This document shows, one piece after another, positions 18,519 to 28,292 of a stretch of 64,000 nt of DNA. The translations under genes and the position numbers were made by a program. A model generated the notes under the pieces. That model had not been told where the DNA came from. It saw nothing but the letters and a program-made list of their open reading frames with translations, and did not search any database. Source of the stretch: Lachnospiraceae bacterium 3-1 (GTDB lineage: Bacteria; Bacillota; Clostridia; Lachnospirales; Lachnospiraceae); contig KE159594.1 in assembly GCA_000403255.2 (NCBI GenBank), positions 349,673 to 413,672 of the forward strand. Direction: 5' to 3'. Every line of letters begins with the position of its first letter. Position 1 is the stretch's first letter.

Positions 18519-18872
18519 CTATATGACAATCTTCGGATGACGTTCTTCAAAGGCGCCTTTGGGCTTCAGTGATCATCCATCACACAGCCAGTGTATCTCT
18601 TTCCGTGTGACTTTCTGCAGCTCATCCGGCGCATCAGGCCAGTGGAAGGAATCCCGGTCCAGCCTTTTCATCAGAATCCTGAATCCTGACCTGTCCCACT
18701 GGAGGATTTTGATCAATGTGCGTCTGCGATTGCAGAATGCGAACATACAGCGGGAGTACGGATCCAGATGGAATTTCAGTTTAATGATGGCAGCTAAACC
18801 TGTGCAGCTCTTTCTTAGGTCGGTGCATCCGCATGCCAGGTAGACGGTAGTGCTTCCAGAAAAATCAAGCAC
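18519..18872 (-). pseudogene. IS66 TnpB (Orf2) with premature stop
   Basis: The usual TnpB sequence is visible: VYLACGCTDLRKSCTGLAAI, FAFCNRRRTLIKILQWDRSG and HWPDAPDELQKVTRKEIHWL. A TGA at 18573 ends it after 99 codons, while the same frame goes on SLKPKGAFEERHPKIVI to TAG at 18519, restoring the normal length of about 117. One nonsense change thus truncates it. Confidence 0.75.
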
Positions 18873-19209
18873 GGTCTTTTAAAGCCCGAAGCAGGGCAGT
18901 CACCAGCCTGTCTGGACAGTCAGGGCCAATTTCGATCCGGATATCTTCCGAAAGGCAGATCGTCACTGGCGCTTTCCCTGTGCGTTCTCCGGAACAGAGT
19001 TCCTGCTCAGAGGGAAGCCTGGCAAATACAGGCTCACTGCTGCTTCCTATCATAGAGGATTCCGTCTGAAGTTTTCGGTTCCAGTAACCGAAAGCAGCTA
19101 ATGGGATTTCATTCTGCCGGCACCATTCTTTACGGGACAGACCGCTTTCCTGAAAAGAACTGATCCGGTATGCCCAGAGCTCCGCCTTTGAAATTAGATT
19201 TTCATACAT
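18865..19209 (-). CDS. IS66 TnpA (Orf1)
   Basis: A 114-residue protein with the helix-turn-helix region typical of IS66 Orf1 (FQESGLSRKEWCRQNEIPLA then AFGYWNRKLQ) and a C-terminal tail ending DCPDRLVTALLRALKDRA. It overlaps tnpB by 8 bases. It appears whole, but the element lacks a usable TnpC. Confidence 0.8.
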   Translation of the reverse strand: MYENLISKAELWAYRISSFQESGLSRKEWCRQNEIPLAAFGYWNRKLQTESSMIGSSSEPVFARLPSEQELCSGERTGKAPVTICLSEDIRIEIGPDCPDRLVTALLRALKDRA

Positions 19210-19374
19210 ACAAACACCTCCATCATTTGAATCTTATGGTATCAAATCTGGATGAGTATTTGTAGATACGGATTATTACCTACTTACATTTAAACAACAT
19301 ATTCCAACACGCATCTACATTTAGGCATAAAATAAACCGTAGTCTTTTTTAAAGATTACGGTCTATGTAGATTA

Positions 19375-19546
19375 TCATTCAATTATCTTTCCATCTTTTT
19401 GTCTTTTTACCATATTCTTATTCATAAGTTCACCAATTGCTATAGCAGATGTCTTTGGCGATATACCCATTTTTTCTGCCACAATAAAGTGAACACCTTT
19501 AGTCCATGGTTGTTCTGGTAATACTTTTTTTACTTCTTCTAGTGTA
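19375..19546 (-). pseudogene. C-terminal fragment of a small helix-turn-helix protein
   Basis: The frame LEEVKKVLPEQPWTKGVHFI continues VAEKMGISPKTSAIAIGELM-NKNMVKRQKDGKIIE and stops at 19375. It resembles a winged-helix or MarR-like tail. The IS630-like element starts at 19547 and truncates it. On the other side of the IS the sequence MKNTLV (from about 20500) could be the lost beginning, but the frames do not join cleanly. Confidence 0.45.
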
Positions 19547-20475
19547 GTGTATCATTGATATTTAGCTTATCTGTCACCTCTATTATGAGGTGGCAGACGA
19601 AATTATTGGATAAAGTGATATCAGCTTTTCTTTGGCATCTCCCGTTTGGAAATGCCACCGTATTTTAGCTTCATCACGATTGCGCTCTGTTTCCCATGCA
19701 GACAGTTCGTTTTTTAGCCTGGCGATTGTATCTATACGACGTGATAGGCATTGTCGTGTCATTACATTAAGTTCAATTTCAGCCATGTCAAGCCAGCTCC
19801 CATGCCTGGGCGTGTAATGGATTTCCAGACGCTTTATAATCCTCCTCGCTTCCTCTGGCGGAAACGCTTTGTAAAGGGATGCGGCTTTATGAGTATTCCG
19901 ATTATCCATGACCAGAATGATCTTTTCGGCATCCGGGAACATCACATCTGATAAATATTTGATTTCCTGCGCCCAGTCAATGGCAGTGCGGTGCTCATGG
20001 ACGCTCACATGATGTTTTCCTCCAAGTGGTTCCACGAAAGCAAATATACTGCAGGTGCCGGGCTGCATGCGATTTCGATCATGCGGGCTTCTGCGCGCCC
20101 ATCGAATTTCCGTCGCGCCTGGTCAGAGTTAACATTGCGGTTGAGTGAAGTGATGCCTTCAATCCCTTTTTCAGAATAAAGTTTCACTGTATTGGTAACT
20201 GTCGCCATACAGACACAGTTTGTTTTAGCAGACTGTTCATGAGTAAGAATTTTGCCATGTGCCTCATCCAGATCAATGATAATCTGGCATCTGTTGCGGA
20301 CAGTTTTTGTTGTTTTCTTTTTACGCATAACGGATTTGAGTATTTTAAGTTCGTCATCCGTTAATGAGATTTTGTATTTTTTAGGTCTTGCCATAGGAAT
20401 CACCGCCGTTTCTTTTAGTATATCACGAAACGACTTGGCAAACCAGCAATATTTAACTATTTATTAATGATACAG
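19547..20475. mobile_element. IS630-family element, internally deleted
   Basis: Ends GTGTATCATTGATA (19547) and, inverted, CTGTATCATTAATA (20475) are flanked on both sides by TA, the family's target duplication. The 929-bp length is below the usual 1.1-1.2 kb and the transposase lacks its middle. Confidence 0.82.
19583..20403 (-). pseudogene. IS630-family transposase, two overlapping pieces
   Basis: The upstream piece (20005-20403) has the HTH half: MARPKKYKISLTDDELKILK ... KLYSEKGIEGITSLNRN ... RAEARMIEIACSPAP. The downstream piece (19583-20068), in another frame, has GTCSIFAFVEPLGGKHHV, the second catalytic Asp in VMDNRNTHK and the Glu in LDMAEIELNVM. The section between them with the first Asp is missing and the join shifts frame. 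Confidence 0.8.
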
Positions 20476-20611
20476 TACACTAGTGTATTCTTCATTTAGA
20501 TTCCCTCGTTTCGGCTGTTTCCTATTACTTCGACAGAAAACCGTTTCTGTTAAAGCAAACGCACCCACCGAATGATACCATAGAAAGTTTCTGACATACA
20601 CTTTTTCTCCC

Positions 20612-21379
20612 TTATAAGCGGACATCAACATGGGTATAAACTGACGCTTGTGCTGTTGCAGCTTCTGGAACGGCTGTTTCAACGGGCTGTACTTTTTCTC
20701 CGTTTGTACCACTTTCCGCTGCCTTTTCGGCTGTGTTTTCTGCCTGGTCTGTTTTTTCTTCTTTTGCCCCGGATGCCTTATTGTCGTTACGCTCTGCCAC
20801 GGCAGCTTCTTCCACAGCCTTATTTGCCTCTGCCAGCGTATTCATCTGCGATGCAGTAGCCGTCTGTGCTTTCTGTGTCACATCTGCAAGCTCCTCTTTC
20901 TTCTTTGTTACATCAGAGCCATGATTATTTTTGATTTCGGATTCCAATACGCCTGCTCTGCCCTCCATGCTGGTTGCCACGCTGCCCTGCACCTTTGCCT
21001 GCTTGATGGATGTGTCCGCAGAAATCATTGCCGTCATGCTTGCTTGGGAAAGTCCGGCGCTTTTACTGCCTGACTTTCCTCCCTTTGTTCCGCCCAGCAT
21101 ATCATCCATAGATGTTCCCTTTGCCTGCTGTTTTTCTTTTCGCTGTTCCATCTGATGCTGCCTTAACTGCATATTCAGGTCACTAATCTGCTGTTGTATC
21201 TCCTGACGCTTTTTCATCTTTTCCTCTAATGTCATTTCCTCATTAGAAGAAAGTTCCTGCAACTGCTTCTGTGCGTTGGCAATCTGGTTCTGGATATTCC
21301 GGCTGTATGAGTCTGTTGCCTGATTCATTCCCATCTGCCCCATCTGTGTATTTGCTCCACTGATACCATTAATTTTCAT
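20612..21379 (-). CDS. FlxA-like coiled-coil protein
   Basis: A 255-residue, very hydrophilic protein starting MKINGISGANTQMGQMG. Residues 28-85 form the FlxA-like coiled coil (IQNQIANAQKQLQELSSNEE ... EIQQQISDLNMQLRQHQMEQ). The rest is low-complexity Ala, Glu, Lys and Thr. There is no signal peptide or membrane segment. GAAGGAGGACAAGTACA places the start. It follows the GHKL kinase gene on the same strand after 138 bp. Similar proteins stand after the second LytTR/GHKL pair at 43 kb. Function unknown; FlxA-like proteins are named after a flagellum-coregulated gene, and no flagellar gene is nearby. Confidence 0.75.
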   Translation of the reverse strand: MKINGISGANTQMGQMGMNQATDSYSRNIQNQIANAQKQLQELSSNEEMTLEEKMKKRQEIQQQISDLNMQLRQHQMEQRKEKQQAKGTSMDDMLGGTKGGKSGSKSAGLSQASMTAMISADTSIKQAKVQGSVATSMEGRAGVLESEIKNNHGSDVTKKKEELADVTQKAQTATASQMNTLAEANKAVEEAAVAERNDNKASGAKEEKTDQAENTAEKAAESGTNGEKVQPVETAVPEAATAQASVYTHVDVRL

Positions 21380-21517
21380 TGTACTTGTCCTCCTTCAAAA
21401 ATATTTTGAAAGCCGTTTCACATATGAAAAAATCCTGCTCTCTATCAATTTTATCGGGATATCATTTGTATGGATAAAGCGCCATATTGTGAACCACCCT
21501 CATTCCGTTGTGAACCC

Positions 21518-22861
21518 TTACACAATCTGAAGCATAATCCCTACCGTAACCTCATTCCTATTTTGTTCAAATAACAGATCCCCCTTATACTTCTTAGCCA
21601 CCCTAAGCATATTCTTTAAACCGATTCCATGGCCGCCGCTTTTTTTTGTCGTGTATGGAAGTCCGTCTGCCAGGTTGATAGAAAGTTTCCCTTCAAAGCT
21701 GTTGCTGATAATCAGCATAAAAATACTGTTCTTGCGGAATGCTTGAATCCTGATATACGGATTTTTCCCATTTACCGACTCCATGCAGTTATTCAGCGCA
21801 TTATACAAAATCACGCTGACATCAAAGGCATCCAGTTTTGTATTTTCTGGATAACGGAAGTCGCTTTCAAATCGGATTCCACGCATCTGAGCCTCTTTTT
21901 TCTTTTCTAAAAGAATCATATCCATAATCGGATTTCCTGTCCTAATCTCAGGTGCAAGTTCCTGCCATTCTATTTTCAGTCTCTCAAGATATGCCGAAGC
22001 CTCGGCAGTATTTTCCGTTCCCGTCAAACTCTCTATCATCTGGATATGGTTTCCCATGTCATGGCGCAAGGAACGGATATCTCCATACAGCTTTTCAATC
22101 CCCTTGATATGCGTTTTTATATTATTTATCTGGCTTTCCAAAAGTTCATGTCCGGACTGTTCTTCCTGTGAAGTTTTCCAATTCTGGAAGATAATAATTG
22201 TCACAAGGATTGCCATTACGGATATCAGATAGTATAAAAAACAAAGTACATCATAAAATCCCGTCATTTCAGATTTAATCTGGTAAAAATGGAATATTGC
22301 ATAACCGGCTATCCCTGACAAGGAAGGCACCGTCAGCATCACAAGTTCCCTTCTTTCCATATATCTGTCCTTGCTTTCATACGCCCTGTTGACTGCCTGG
22401 ATAGATAATAGCAGAAGCAAAAAACTAAACAGTATGCCCAAAATTCTTACTGCCACATACAATCCGTAATGCAGCCATAACCTCGATGCTATCTGCGGGT
22501 TTAAAAGAACAATATCAAAAAAATGGTCTATAATTCCTGCCATAGAAGCGGATAGCCAACGCAGTGAAAAAAAATTAATAGACAAGAATATCTTTTGGTT
22601 GATATTGCGCCTGTCCTCTGCGCACATCACGGCAAATGCTGCTAATGTACCAATAAAATATGCAAGGATATTGTCTATCTGGGGCGGCATGATATATAAG
22701 ACCGCCATCGTCACACCATACACTGTGCCTGCCTTAATCCCTTTGCTTCTGCCCAGCATATACGGCGATACAAATATTCCAAGGCATATGCCCGCAACAC
22801 CAAGCTGCACAATAATTGATACATAAGACGTAATATCCCAACATAATTCTACCAGACTCAC
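21518..22861 (-). CDS. GHKL sensor histidine kinase (AgrC-like)
   Basis: A 447-residue membrane kinase. About six hydrophobic segments fill residues 1-230, then comes a coiled linker and a dimerisation segment with the phospho-acceptor His (SLRHDMGNHIQMI). The GHKL ATPase has an N box (LYNALNNCMESVN) and G box (GGHGIGLKNML). Such kinases usually read peptide signals and phosphorylate a LytTR regulator, which is encoded directly upstream with a 4-base overlap. No autoinducer peptide gene was seen nearby. Confidence 0.88.
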   Translation of the reverse strand: MSLVELCWDITSYVSIIVQLGVAGICLGIFVSPYMLGRSKGIKAGTVYGVTMAVLYIMPPQIDNILAYFIGTLAAFAVMCAEDRRNINQKIFLSINFFSLRWLSASMAGIIDHFFDIVLLNPQIASRLWLHYGLYVAVRILGILFSFLLLLLSIQAVNRAYESKDRYMERRELVMLTVPSLSGIAGYAIFHFYQIKSEMTGFYDVLCFLYYLISVMAILVTIIIFQNWKTSQEEQSGHELLESQINNIKTHIKGIEKLYGDIRSLRHDMGNHIQMIESLTGTENTAEASAYLERLKIEWQELAPEIRTGNPIMDMILLEKKKEAQMRGIRFESDFRYPENTKLDAFDVSVILYNALNNCMESVNGKNPYIRIQAFRKNSIFMLIISNSFEGKLSINLADGLPYTTKKSGGHGIGLKNMLRVAKKYKGDLLFEQNRNEVTVGIMLQIV

Positions 22862-23631
22862 CTAATCTCCCTTCCTTTCCTCTGGTTATATTTCAGATAC
22901 TGCTTCACAAATTTCGGATAATTCTGCTTTGCAATCAACGCTGTCCCGTTTTTCATAACAGCAGATACAGCATCATACCTCAGCACATACTTAAAATGAA
23001 TCAGATATGACCTGTGTGGTCTGAAAAAATCCTCTCCAACTTTTTTCTCCAAATCGGACAGTTTCCCATAATATTCTGTATCGCCGTTTACGGTATGAAT
23101 GATGACTTTACGGTTGAACACTTCCGCATAGATAATATCCTTAAACAGTATTTTTGTATGGACTCCCCCTGCCTGTATCATCATGTAGTCTCCATCATCC
23201 CCATCTCTTCCCTTATTCCTGCTTGCGATTTCCAACAGCGCATTTCCAAAGACCTCATCGAATTTATCATCAGATAAAGGCTTGACCAGATAATGAAACG
23301 CCCCTACGTCAAATGCCTGAAAGACATATTCCGGAGCCGCTGTAATAAATATGATGAGTGCATCCTTCTGCTGCTTGCGGAAAAGCCTTGCCGTCTCCAT
23401 ACCGTCCAGCTCTGGCATCTGTATGTCCAGAAATAAAATGTCCGCCTGCGTATTGCCTTCCAACAGCTCCCTGCCAGAAGAAAACTGTTCTATTACCGCA
23501 GAAGGGAGCATATTCTTTACTTTTTCCTCCAACAGTTCAAACATAAATGCCTCGTCATCGCAGATTGCCACACAAACGGCATCTCTTACGGATCGCACAT
23601 CAGCATCTGTCTGATCAATAAAGTTCTCCAT
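22858..23631 (-). CDS. LytTR-family response regulator
   Basis: A 257-residue cytoplasmic regulator. Receiver domain at about 18-140: acidic pocket CDDEAF, phosphorylated Asp in DILFLDIQMPELDGMETA, and Lys in YLVKPLSDDKF. LytTR DNA-binding domain at about 155-250 (KILFKDIIYAEVFNRKVIIH, FFRPHRSYLIHFKYV). It is first in an operon with the GHKL kinase. AAGGAGATG precedes the ATG, and a TATAAT at 23704-23699 gives a plausible -10 without a good -35, as expected for an activated promoter. Confidence 0.9.
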   Translation of the reverse strand: MENFIDQTDADVRSVRDAVCVAICDDEAFMFELLEEKVKNMLPSAVIEQFSSGRELLEGNTQADILFLDIQMPELDGMETARLFRKQQKDALIIFITAAPEYVFQAFDVGAFHYLVKPLSDDKFDEVFGNALLEIASRNKGRDGDDGDYMMIQAGGVHTKILFKDIIYAEVFNRKVIIHTVNGDTEYYGKLSDLEKKVGEDFFRPHRSYLIHFKYVLRYDAVSAVMKNGTALIAKQNYPKFVKQYLKYNQRKGREIR

Positions 23632-24182
23632 AGGTTCACATCTCCTTTATGTAAATTTCCTGCAATCAATGCCAGTTGACAAAAACAACATTGCTTATAT
23701 TATATCGTAAAAACTGCTTTTTTCTGATATGGCAAGTTGCAAACAGACCTTGTTTTGTTGTAAAAGTATTTTTCTCGGCAATCCTGCCGATTCGCCACAC
23801 AAGACTACCCTTATCATTTCAAAATAGGGGGGATTTTACACTCCGCTCTTCATTCTGTTTCAGCCGTTGCGAAACAAGTACTATCAATACTTAGCAGCTC
23901 CCAAGGCAGTACATAGCCGATATCGCGATAGGGTAACCGCCGTGTAAGCATATTAACTCTAATTCCCCCGTTTTCCAACTTATTATTTTCTGAACCACTA
24001 TAAAAATATGTGATAAATTTGAAATGTAAAGAAATGAATTGTGAAAATAAGATATGAGAAAAAAGATTGCCGAAATGGTATCATTTTGGACAAATGTTTT
24101 ACAAAAATCTGTTAATATACATAGAGATAATCTTCCGTTCTTCTCTTCTAATATTTTTATTGTATATTCTGCAAGGGCAACT
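23632..24182. other. Non-coding spacer upstream of the LytTR operon
   Basis: Contains the leader and probable promoter of the LytTR gene (TATAAT on the minus strand at 23704-23699) and a small palindrome TCGGCA/TGCCGA near 23777-23792. No coding region supported. Confidence 0.5.
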
Positions 24183-24229
24183 ATTACTCCAGCGGTTAAA
24201 TATCGACAAATTTTAACCGCTGGAGTAAT
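24183..24229. repeat. 47-bp perfect palindrome, solo inverted ends
   Basis: ATTACTCCAGCGGTTAAA and its exact complement flank 11 bp. The arms match the ends of the 160-bp element at 11847-12006 and the single end at 57866-57886, so it looks like two termini joined with the interior lost. Confidence 0.65.
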
Positions 24230-24299
24230 AAATAATAAGTCACATTTATTATTTCGCAAAATCATACTTTTTTAGATTTCTAGATTTTTTATAGTGAAA

Positions 24300-24449
24300 C
24301 TATATCAAACTGCGATTTTCCATATATATAGCTTCAATCCATTCATTTACCACTTCTCTGGTAAGGCTTTCCTCCTTGTCCCCATCTTCTTTTGACAGGC
24401 GCAGATAAACGTCAGCATCATATACGTCAGTATTCAGATTTGTATTCAT
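24300..24449 (-). pseudogene. Serine recombinase reduced to its two ends
   Basis: From ATG 24449 the frame reads MNTNLNTDVYDADVYLRLSK-EDGDKEES, the start of a large serine recombinase of the Tn4451/ICE type including the first strand YLRLS. It passes straight into LTREVVNEWIEAIYMENRSL-I, a segment typical of the family's C-terminus. About 500 residues are deleted while the frame is kept. Confidence 0.65.
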
Positions 24450-24556
24450 TTCATCACCTCAAATAGTCTTGTCTGTTGTCAAACCTTTCCTATTTGGGGT
24501 TCTGCTTCGTCCGTACTCATTGTACCATTCCAGACCGCAGATGTCCATAGAAAGCC

Positions 24557-24823
24557 CTAACACAAACCCTTCCCTTCCATACTCATGCATAGCTGAACCA
24601 TTTTGTTTTCAAGGCTCTCTTTTGCCTCGGAGTAGGAAATCTTTACAACCATGCCGTTACAGATAAAACAAAACGGATTCTTAATCTTCTCTGCAAAATC
24701 CATCCATCTCTCCCTGGCTGAAAGAGAACTGTCAATTTCTATTTTCTCTATATCTTCTAAAACGGAAACATCCACTGTACGGACATCCACCTTTTTCAAT
24801 TCTTCTAATTCTGCCCAATCCAT
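24557..24823 (-). CDS. DUF6870-like small ICE protein
   Basis: An 88-residue protein: MDWAELEELKKVDVRTVDVS, then SSLSARERWMDFAEKIKNPF and CFICNGMVVKISYSEAKESL. The order of a short helix with KVDVRTVD, then R(E)R(W)MDF and NP(F/Y)C...VVKISY, matches the DUF6870-type proteins frequent in conjugative elements of Clostridia, function unknown. The frame is open a little further upstream, so the gene may be a truncated version of a longer reading frame. The neighbouring serine recombinase remnant supports an ICE origin. Confidence 0.6.
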   Translation of the reverse strand: MDWAELEELKKVDVRTVDVSVLEDIEKIEIDSSLSARERWMDFAEKIKNPFCFICNGMVVKISYSEAKESLENKMVQLCMSMEGKGLC

Positions 24824-25078
24824 CTTATTTTCAGACCGGGCCAGCTTTTGTCCGAAAGTATCATTGTCAAGAACAGTATCATCGCCGCAAAGTCCCTGTC
24901 CCTCTGCCAGTAATCAAATATCTATTGCCCGTACCTTTACTTCAATGCCAAAGATAACATTCCACCATTTCCAATACCTGGAACTTTGCGACACGATCGA
25001 GCTGTTGAAAAACCTCTTACCAAAAAGATTTGCATATAAGAAGATATCTGTGTAGATTAATCCTTGAGGTGATACATT

Positions 25079-25838
25079 ATGATGACAAAAATCGAGAACC
25101 AACAGATAAAAATGCATTTGATAACAAATGAAGATTTAGTCCCTATGGATCATCTGCTTCGGAAAGTAAATGATATGAAAGAAGAATATCAGAAGAGATT
25201 CCGGTGAACATGGCATACCGTTGGTTTCTTGGCCTTGATATTATGGATAAGGTTCCAGACCATTCTGCGATTTCCCAGAACAGACGCCGCCGTTTCAACG
25301 GCAGTGACCTTTTTCGGAATATCTTTCAGAAAATTGTTTCCATATGCATAGGAAAGGGTCTGGCAGACGGCAAGCTGGTTTTTACGGATTCGACACACAT
25401 GAAAGCAAACGCATCCCGGAAAACAGAATACATCAAGCAAACAGAAAAAGCCACAAATGAATACCTCAAAGAACTAGACCAGTATGAAGGAACGGTACGG
25501 GCCCAGTTGGAAACGGAAGGAAAAATCAAGGCCGCCAGATGCAAGAAACGGAAGGAAAAAACGGAAATCATTAGCCGCCGAGAAAGCAGAACAGCCCCCG
25601 AATCGGGATTTTACAAGAGGAAAGGGAAAGCGGAGGGGTTGCATTACTTGTCGCACGAGACAGTTGATTCTAAAAATAGTATTATCATTGATGTGGCACC
25701 AACAGCCGGGAACGTACATGACAGCCAGCCATATATCGAAAGGCTTGATTATATTGAGGAAAATCTTGGTTTGAAAATACAGGAAGCAAAAGAGGGACTA
25801 CAGAGTTTCAAAGGAAAGACAGTCCATTGCGCAATCGG
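25079..25838 (+). pseudogene. IS1182-family transposase remnant
   Basis: MMTKIENQQIKMHLITNEDL starts at 25079 and stops after EEYQKRF. The next frame picks up MAYRWFLGLDIMDKVPDHSA, DGKLVFTDSTHMKANASRK (with a catalytic Asp), GLHYLSHETVDSKN and NVHDSQPYIERL, and then ends near 25838 against unrelated DNA. The C-terminal third is missing and one frameshift/deletion splits the front. Confidence 0.78.
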
Positions 25839-25852
25839 TATTGATTTCTTTT

Positions 25853-25881
25853 ATCATATGGCACAAATGTCACAGAAATGT
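25853..25881 (-). promoter_or_regulatory. Orphan copy of the ABC-operon operator and -10 box
   Basis: Minus strand: ACATTT-CTGTG-ACATTT, six bases, then TATGAT. The same layout stands before the ABC operon at 54.5 kb and before the OmpR regulator at 56.3 kb. Here it would drive transcription leftward into the IS1182 remnant, so its original target gene is gone. A 13-bp inverted repeat GAAATGTCCGAGC/GCTCGGACATTTC brackets the area up to about 25940. Confidence 0.6.
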
Positions 25882-25967
25882 CCGAGCCTATCATCCGGTC
25901 AGCTTTAAAACGACCTGAATTGTTACAAAGCTCGGACATTTCAAAATTTTTAGTCAGTATCCAGGTG

Positions 25968-28292
25968 TTACTGCTGCAGCTTTATGGTATCCACAATGGA
26001 CAGCTGCCCGATTCTTTTGATTGGCTGCCGGATCGCCAACGCCGCAGATCCAAAACATAACACGACGATCAGCAGCAGAGAGACAACTGGAAGCTGCCAG
26101 GTCGTTCCCCATTTATCTGCAATCAGGAACTGGAACATCATCTTATTCAATGGTAAGCCCAAGACACATCCGGTGACACATCCTAATACTGCATAGGTGG
26201 CTGCCTCTGCAGCAATCATCTTGTAGAGCTGCCCGGCTCCCATCCCAATGGAGCGCATTACGCCATACTGTCTGGTCCTTGCCGCCACGCTGGCATTCAT
26301 ACTGTTAAAGATATTGAATATGGTAATCAGCGCAATAATGAGCAGAAACCCATAAATAAACACCGCACCTGTATAATAGGAACTCTGGGATTCCGAATTT
26401 GACAGCCGTTTATCTGCAATGGAAATGTCAGATGGAAGCAGGCCCCGTATTGCCGATACTGTCTCATCTGTACTGCTGCCTGCAAGCTGTATATCCACAG
26501 CCGTATAGCCTAACCCGCCAATGCTCTCTGTAAACAGCTGTTCTGAGCATATGATGTATCCAAGGCTTCCCGCTTCACTTGATGCATTTGTAGAAGAAAG
26601 GACTCCCGCAATCCTCACCTGTTTCTCCCCCAAAGGCGTATGGAGCGTCACGGTGTCCCCGGCCTTCCATTGCATGCCATCCCGGTAGGACACTAAGATA
26701 TCCCCGGTTCCTTGCGAAACCGCATCGATATTTCCCCCGTTCAGTTCCTCTTTTGCCCATTTGAACTGATTTTCTTCATAGGAAACCAGCGTGGCCGTTC
26801 CGTTTTCGGTATCGGAGGAAACAGATAAGCCGCCGTATTCCATTCTGCCAAAAGCACGCTTCACACCATTGACAGCTTCGATTTCTTCTATTACAGAAAT
26901 TTCCAGCCCTGCAGCGGCTGTCACAGATACATCCCCCGACCACGGGGCTAATGCAGGCATAGCCTGGCCCAGGAATACGACCAGCACCTGGAAAGCAAGG
27001 AAAAGCATGATGCTGATGGCAAAAGAACAGGTCATCAGGAATAAATTCTTTTTTCCAGACAACGCATGGAACATGCCCATGCCTGTCTCCACATGGAACA
27101 GCTTTGTATTCGCCGCACGCTTATTCTGTGCCAGCTGGGAGCCTCCGCTGATTGCCGTAACAGGCGAAACCCTGGAAGCTTTTTTCGCCGGGGAAAGGGA
27201 AGCAAGGAGGACGATCAGGAAGCCCACCACACTCCCTGCCAATATACCGGCGATACTGAATTCAAATAACGGAACCTCTGAAAATCGGTCTCCGCTGATG
27301 GAGCCCAGTAACAGGCAGGCAGCCCATGTCACAGCCTGGCCCGCCAGCAGGCCAATGGGAACGCCCTTTGCGCTTTTCTTAAGCCCCTGCAGGATCACAA
27401 AATGCTTTACCTGTTTCCTGGATGCCCCCAGACAGCGCAGCAGCCCATAAAATTGTGTCCTCTCCAATACATTGGTGTTAAAGCTTGCGGAGATCATTAC
27501 CGTTCCCGCAATCAAAACAAGGAAAACCAGGATCGCAGCGATCAGATAGAGCGCCTGCATGATATTGCTCTCGCTTTGTCCCATCAGGCCCAATAAAGCG
27601 GTATTTTCTGAGATCTGGCCGTCAGAAAGGCCAAACTGGCTCTTGATTTCCTTTATGGCCTCCTGAATATGAGCGCCGCTCTTAAACTGGATACGGTAGG
27701 TGGTGCCGTCTGCCGCATTTTCATCTGCAATGGCAAGGAAGCCCTCTTCGCAAAGCGCCATCCCACAGATATCCGCTTTCAGCATGGAACCCATATCCGC
27801 AAGGGTTCCGGTAATCTGATACTGTTTTTGTGAGCCGTCTGGAACCGTAACCGTCACATAATCGCCAATGGACAGACCCAGCTGCCCCATGGCGTTTTCA
27901 TTCAGCAACGCCTCATCTGGCAGGGAAGGATATGCCCCGGCCGTCATATCCATTTCAGTCAGGGATTCCATTGCTTCTTCATTTGCCCCCACAAAACTGA
28001 CGGCTTTGCCGGATAACCTTCCCGTACTGCCCTGATAAACCCATCCTGATAAAGCTATGTCAACCCTTGCCGATACCAGTTCTGCCGTCTCTGCCTCCAC
28101 ATCATGGAGCGCCGCATGGTATTCGCCATTGGTTTTAATAAAATAATTCTTCTGGGAGCGCATCGCCATATCCGCCATACTGAAAATCGCCATTACAAGG
28201 CATACCGAAAGCGTGATGCACAGCACAGAGATCCTGTTATTTTTGCGGTGAACCCTTTCATACTGGGGTATCAGTCCAAGATAACTTCTCAT
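25968..28292 (-). CDS. FtsX-type ABC transporter permease (774 aa)
   Basis: A membrane permease with an N-terminal anchor (VLCITLSVCLVMAIFSMADM, about 24-43) and a first extracellular domain. An FtsX core with three membrane segments follows near 245-375, then a second anchor near 420, a second extracellular domain, and a final three-segment FtsX core at about 655-760 (FIYGFLLIIALITIFNIFNS). This two-core plan is that of MacB/BceB-like exporters acting on peptides or lipids. It overlaps its ATPase gene by four bases. With the upstream two-component system it probably forms a peptide-sensing and resistance module; the substrate is unknown. Confidence 0.88.
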   Translation of the reverse strand: MRSYLGLIPQYERVHRKNNRISVLCITLSVCLVMAIFSMADMAMRSQKNYFIKTNGEYHAALHDVEAETAELVSARVDIALSGWVYQGSTGRLSGKAVSFVGANEEAMESLTEMDMTAGAYPSLPDEALLNENAMGQLGLSIGDYVTVTVPDGSQKQYQITGTLADMGSMLKADICGMALCEEGFLAIADENAADGTTYRIQFKSGAHIQEAIKEIKSQFGLSDGQISENTALLGLMGQSESNIMQALYLIAAILVFLVLIAGTVMISASFNTNVLERTQFYGLLRCLGASRKQVKHFVILQGLKKSAKGVPIGLLAGQAVTWAACLLLGSISGDRFSEVPLFEFSIAGILAGSVVGFLIVLLASLSPAKKASRVSPVTAISGGSQLAQNKRAANTKLFHVETGMGMFHALSGKKNLFLMTCSFAISIMLFLAFQVLVVFLGQAMPALAPWSGDVSVTAAAGLEISVIEEIEAVNGVKRAFGRMEYGGLSVSSDTENGTATLVSYEENQFKWAKEELNGGNIDAVSQGTGDILVSYRDGMQWKAGDTVTLHTPLGEKQVRIAGVLSSTNASSEAGSLGYIICSEQLFTESIGGLGYTAVDIQLAGSSTDETVSAIRGLLPSDISIADKRLSNSESQSSYYTGAVFIYGFLLIIALITIFNIFNSMNASVAARTRQYGVMRSIGMGAGQLYKMIAAEAATYAVLGCVTGCVLGLPLNKMMFQFLIADKWGTTWQLPVVSLLLIVVLCFGSAALAIRQPIKRIGQLSIVDTIKLQQ

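Larger units (their letters stand above)
17813..19287. mobile_element. IS66-family element, deletion derivative with both ends
   Basis: Inverted termini GTAAGTAGGTAATAATCCGT at 17813 and, reversed, ending at 19287 enclose tnpA, tnpB and a collapsed tnpC on the minus strand. Length is 1475 bp against roughly 2.5 kb for complete relatives. The 8 bases on either side differ, so no target duplication remains. Confidence 0.85.

Noticed and set aside
20464..20712. 82-codon minus-strand frame overlapping the FlxA-like gene end
   Set aside because: It is in another frame of the FlxA-like 3' region and runs into the IS630 end; no start site.
23891..24265. 124-codon frame on the minus strand
   Set aside because: It runs through the 47-bp palindrome, has no ribosome site and no protein-like composition.
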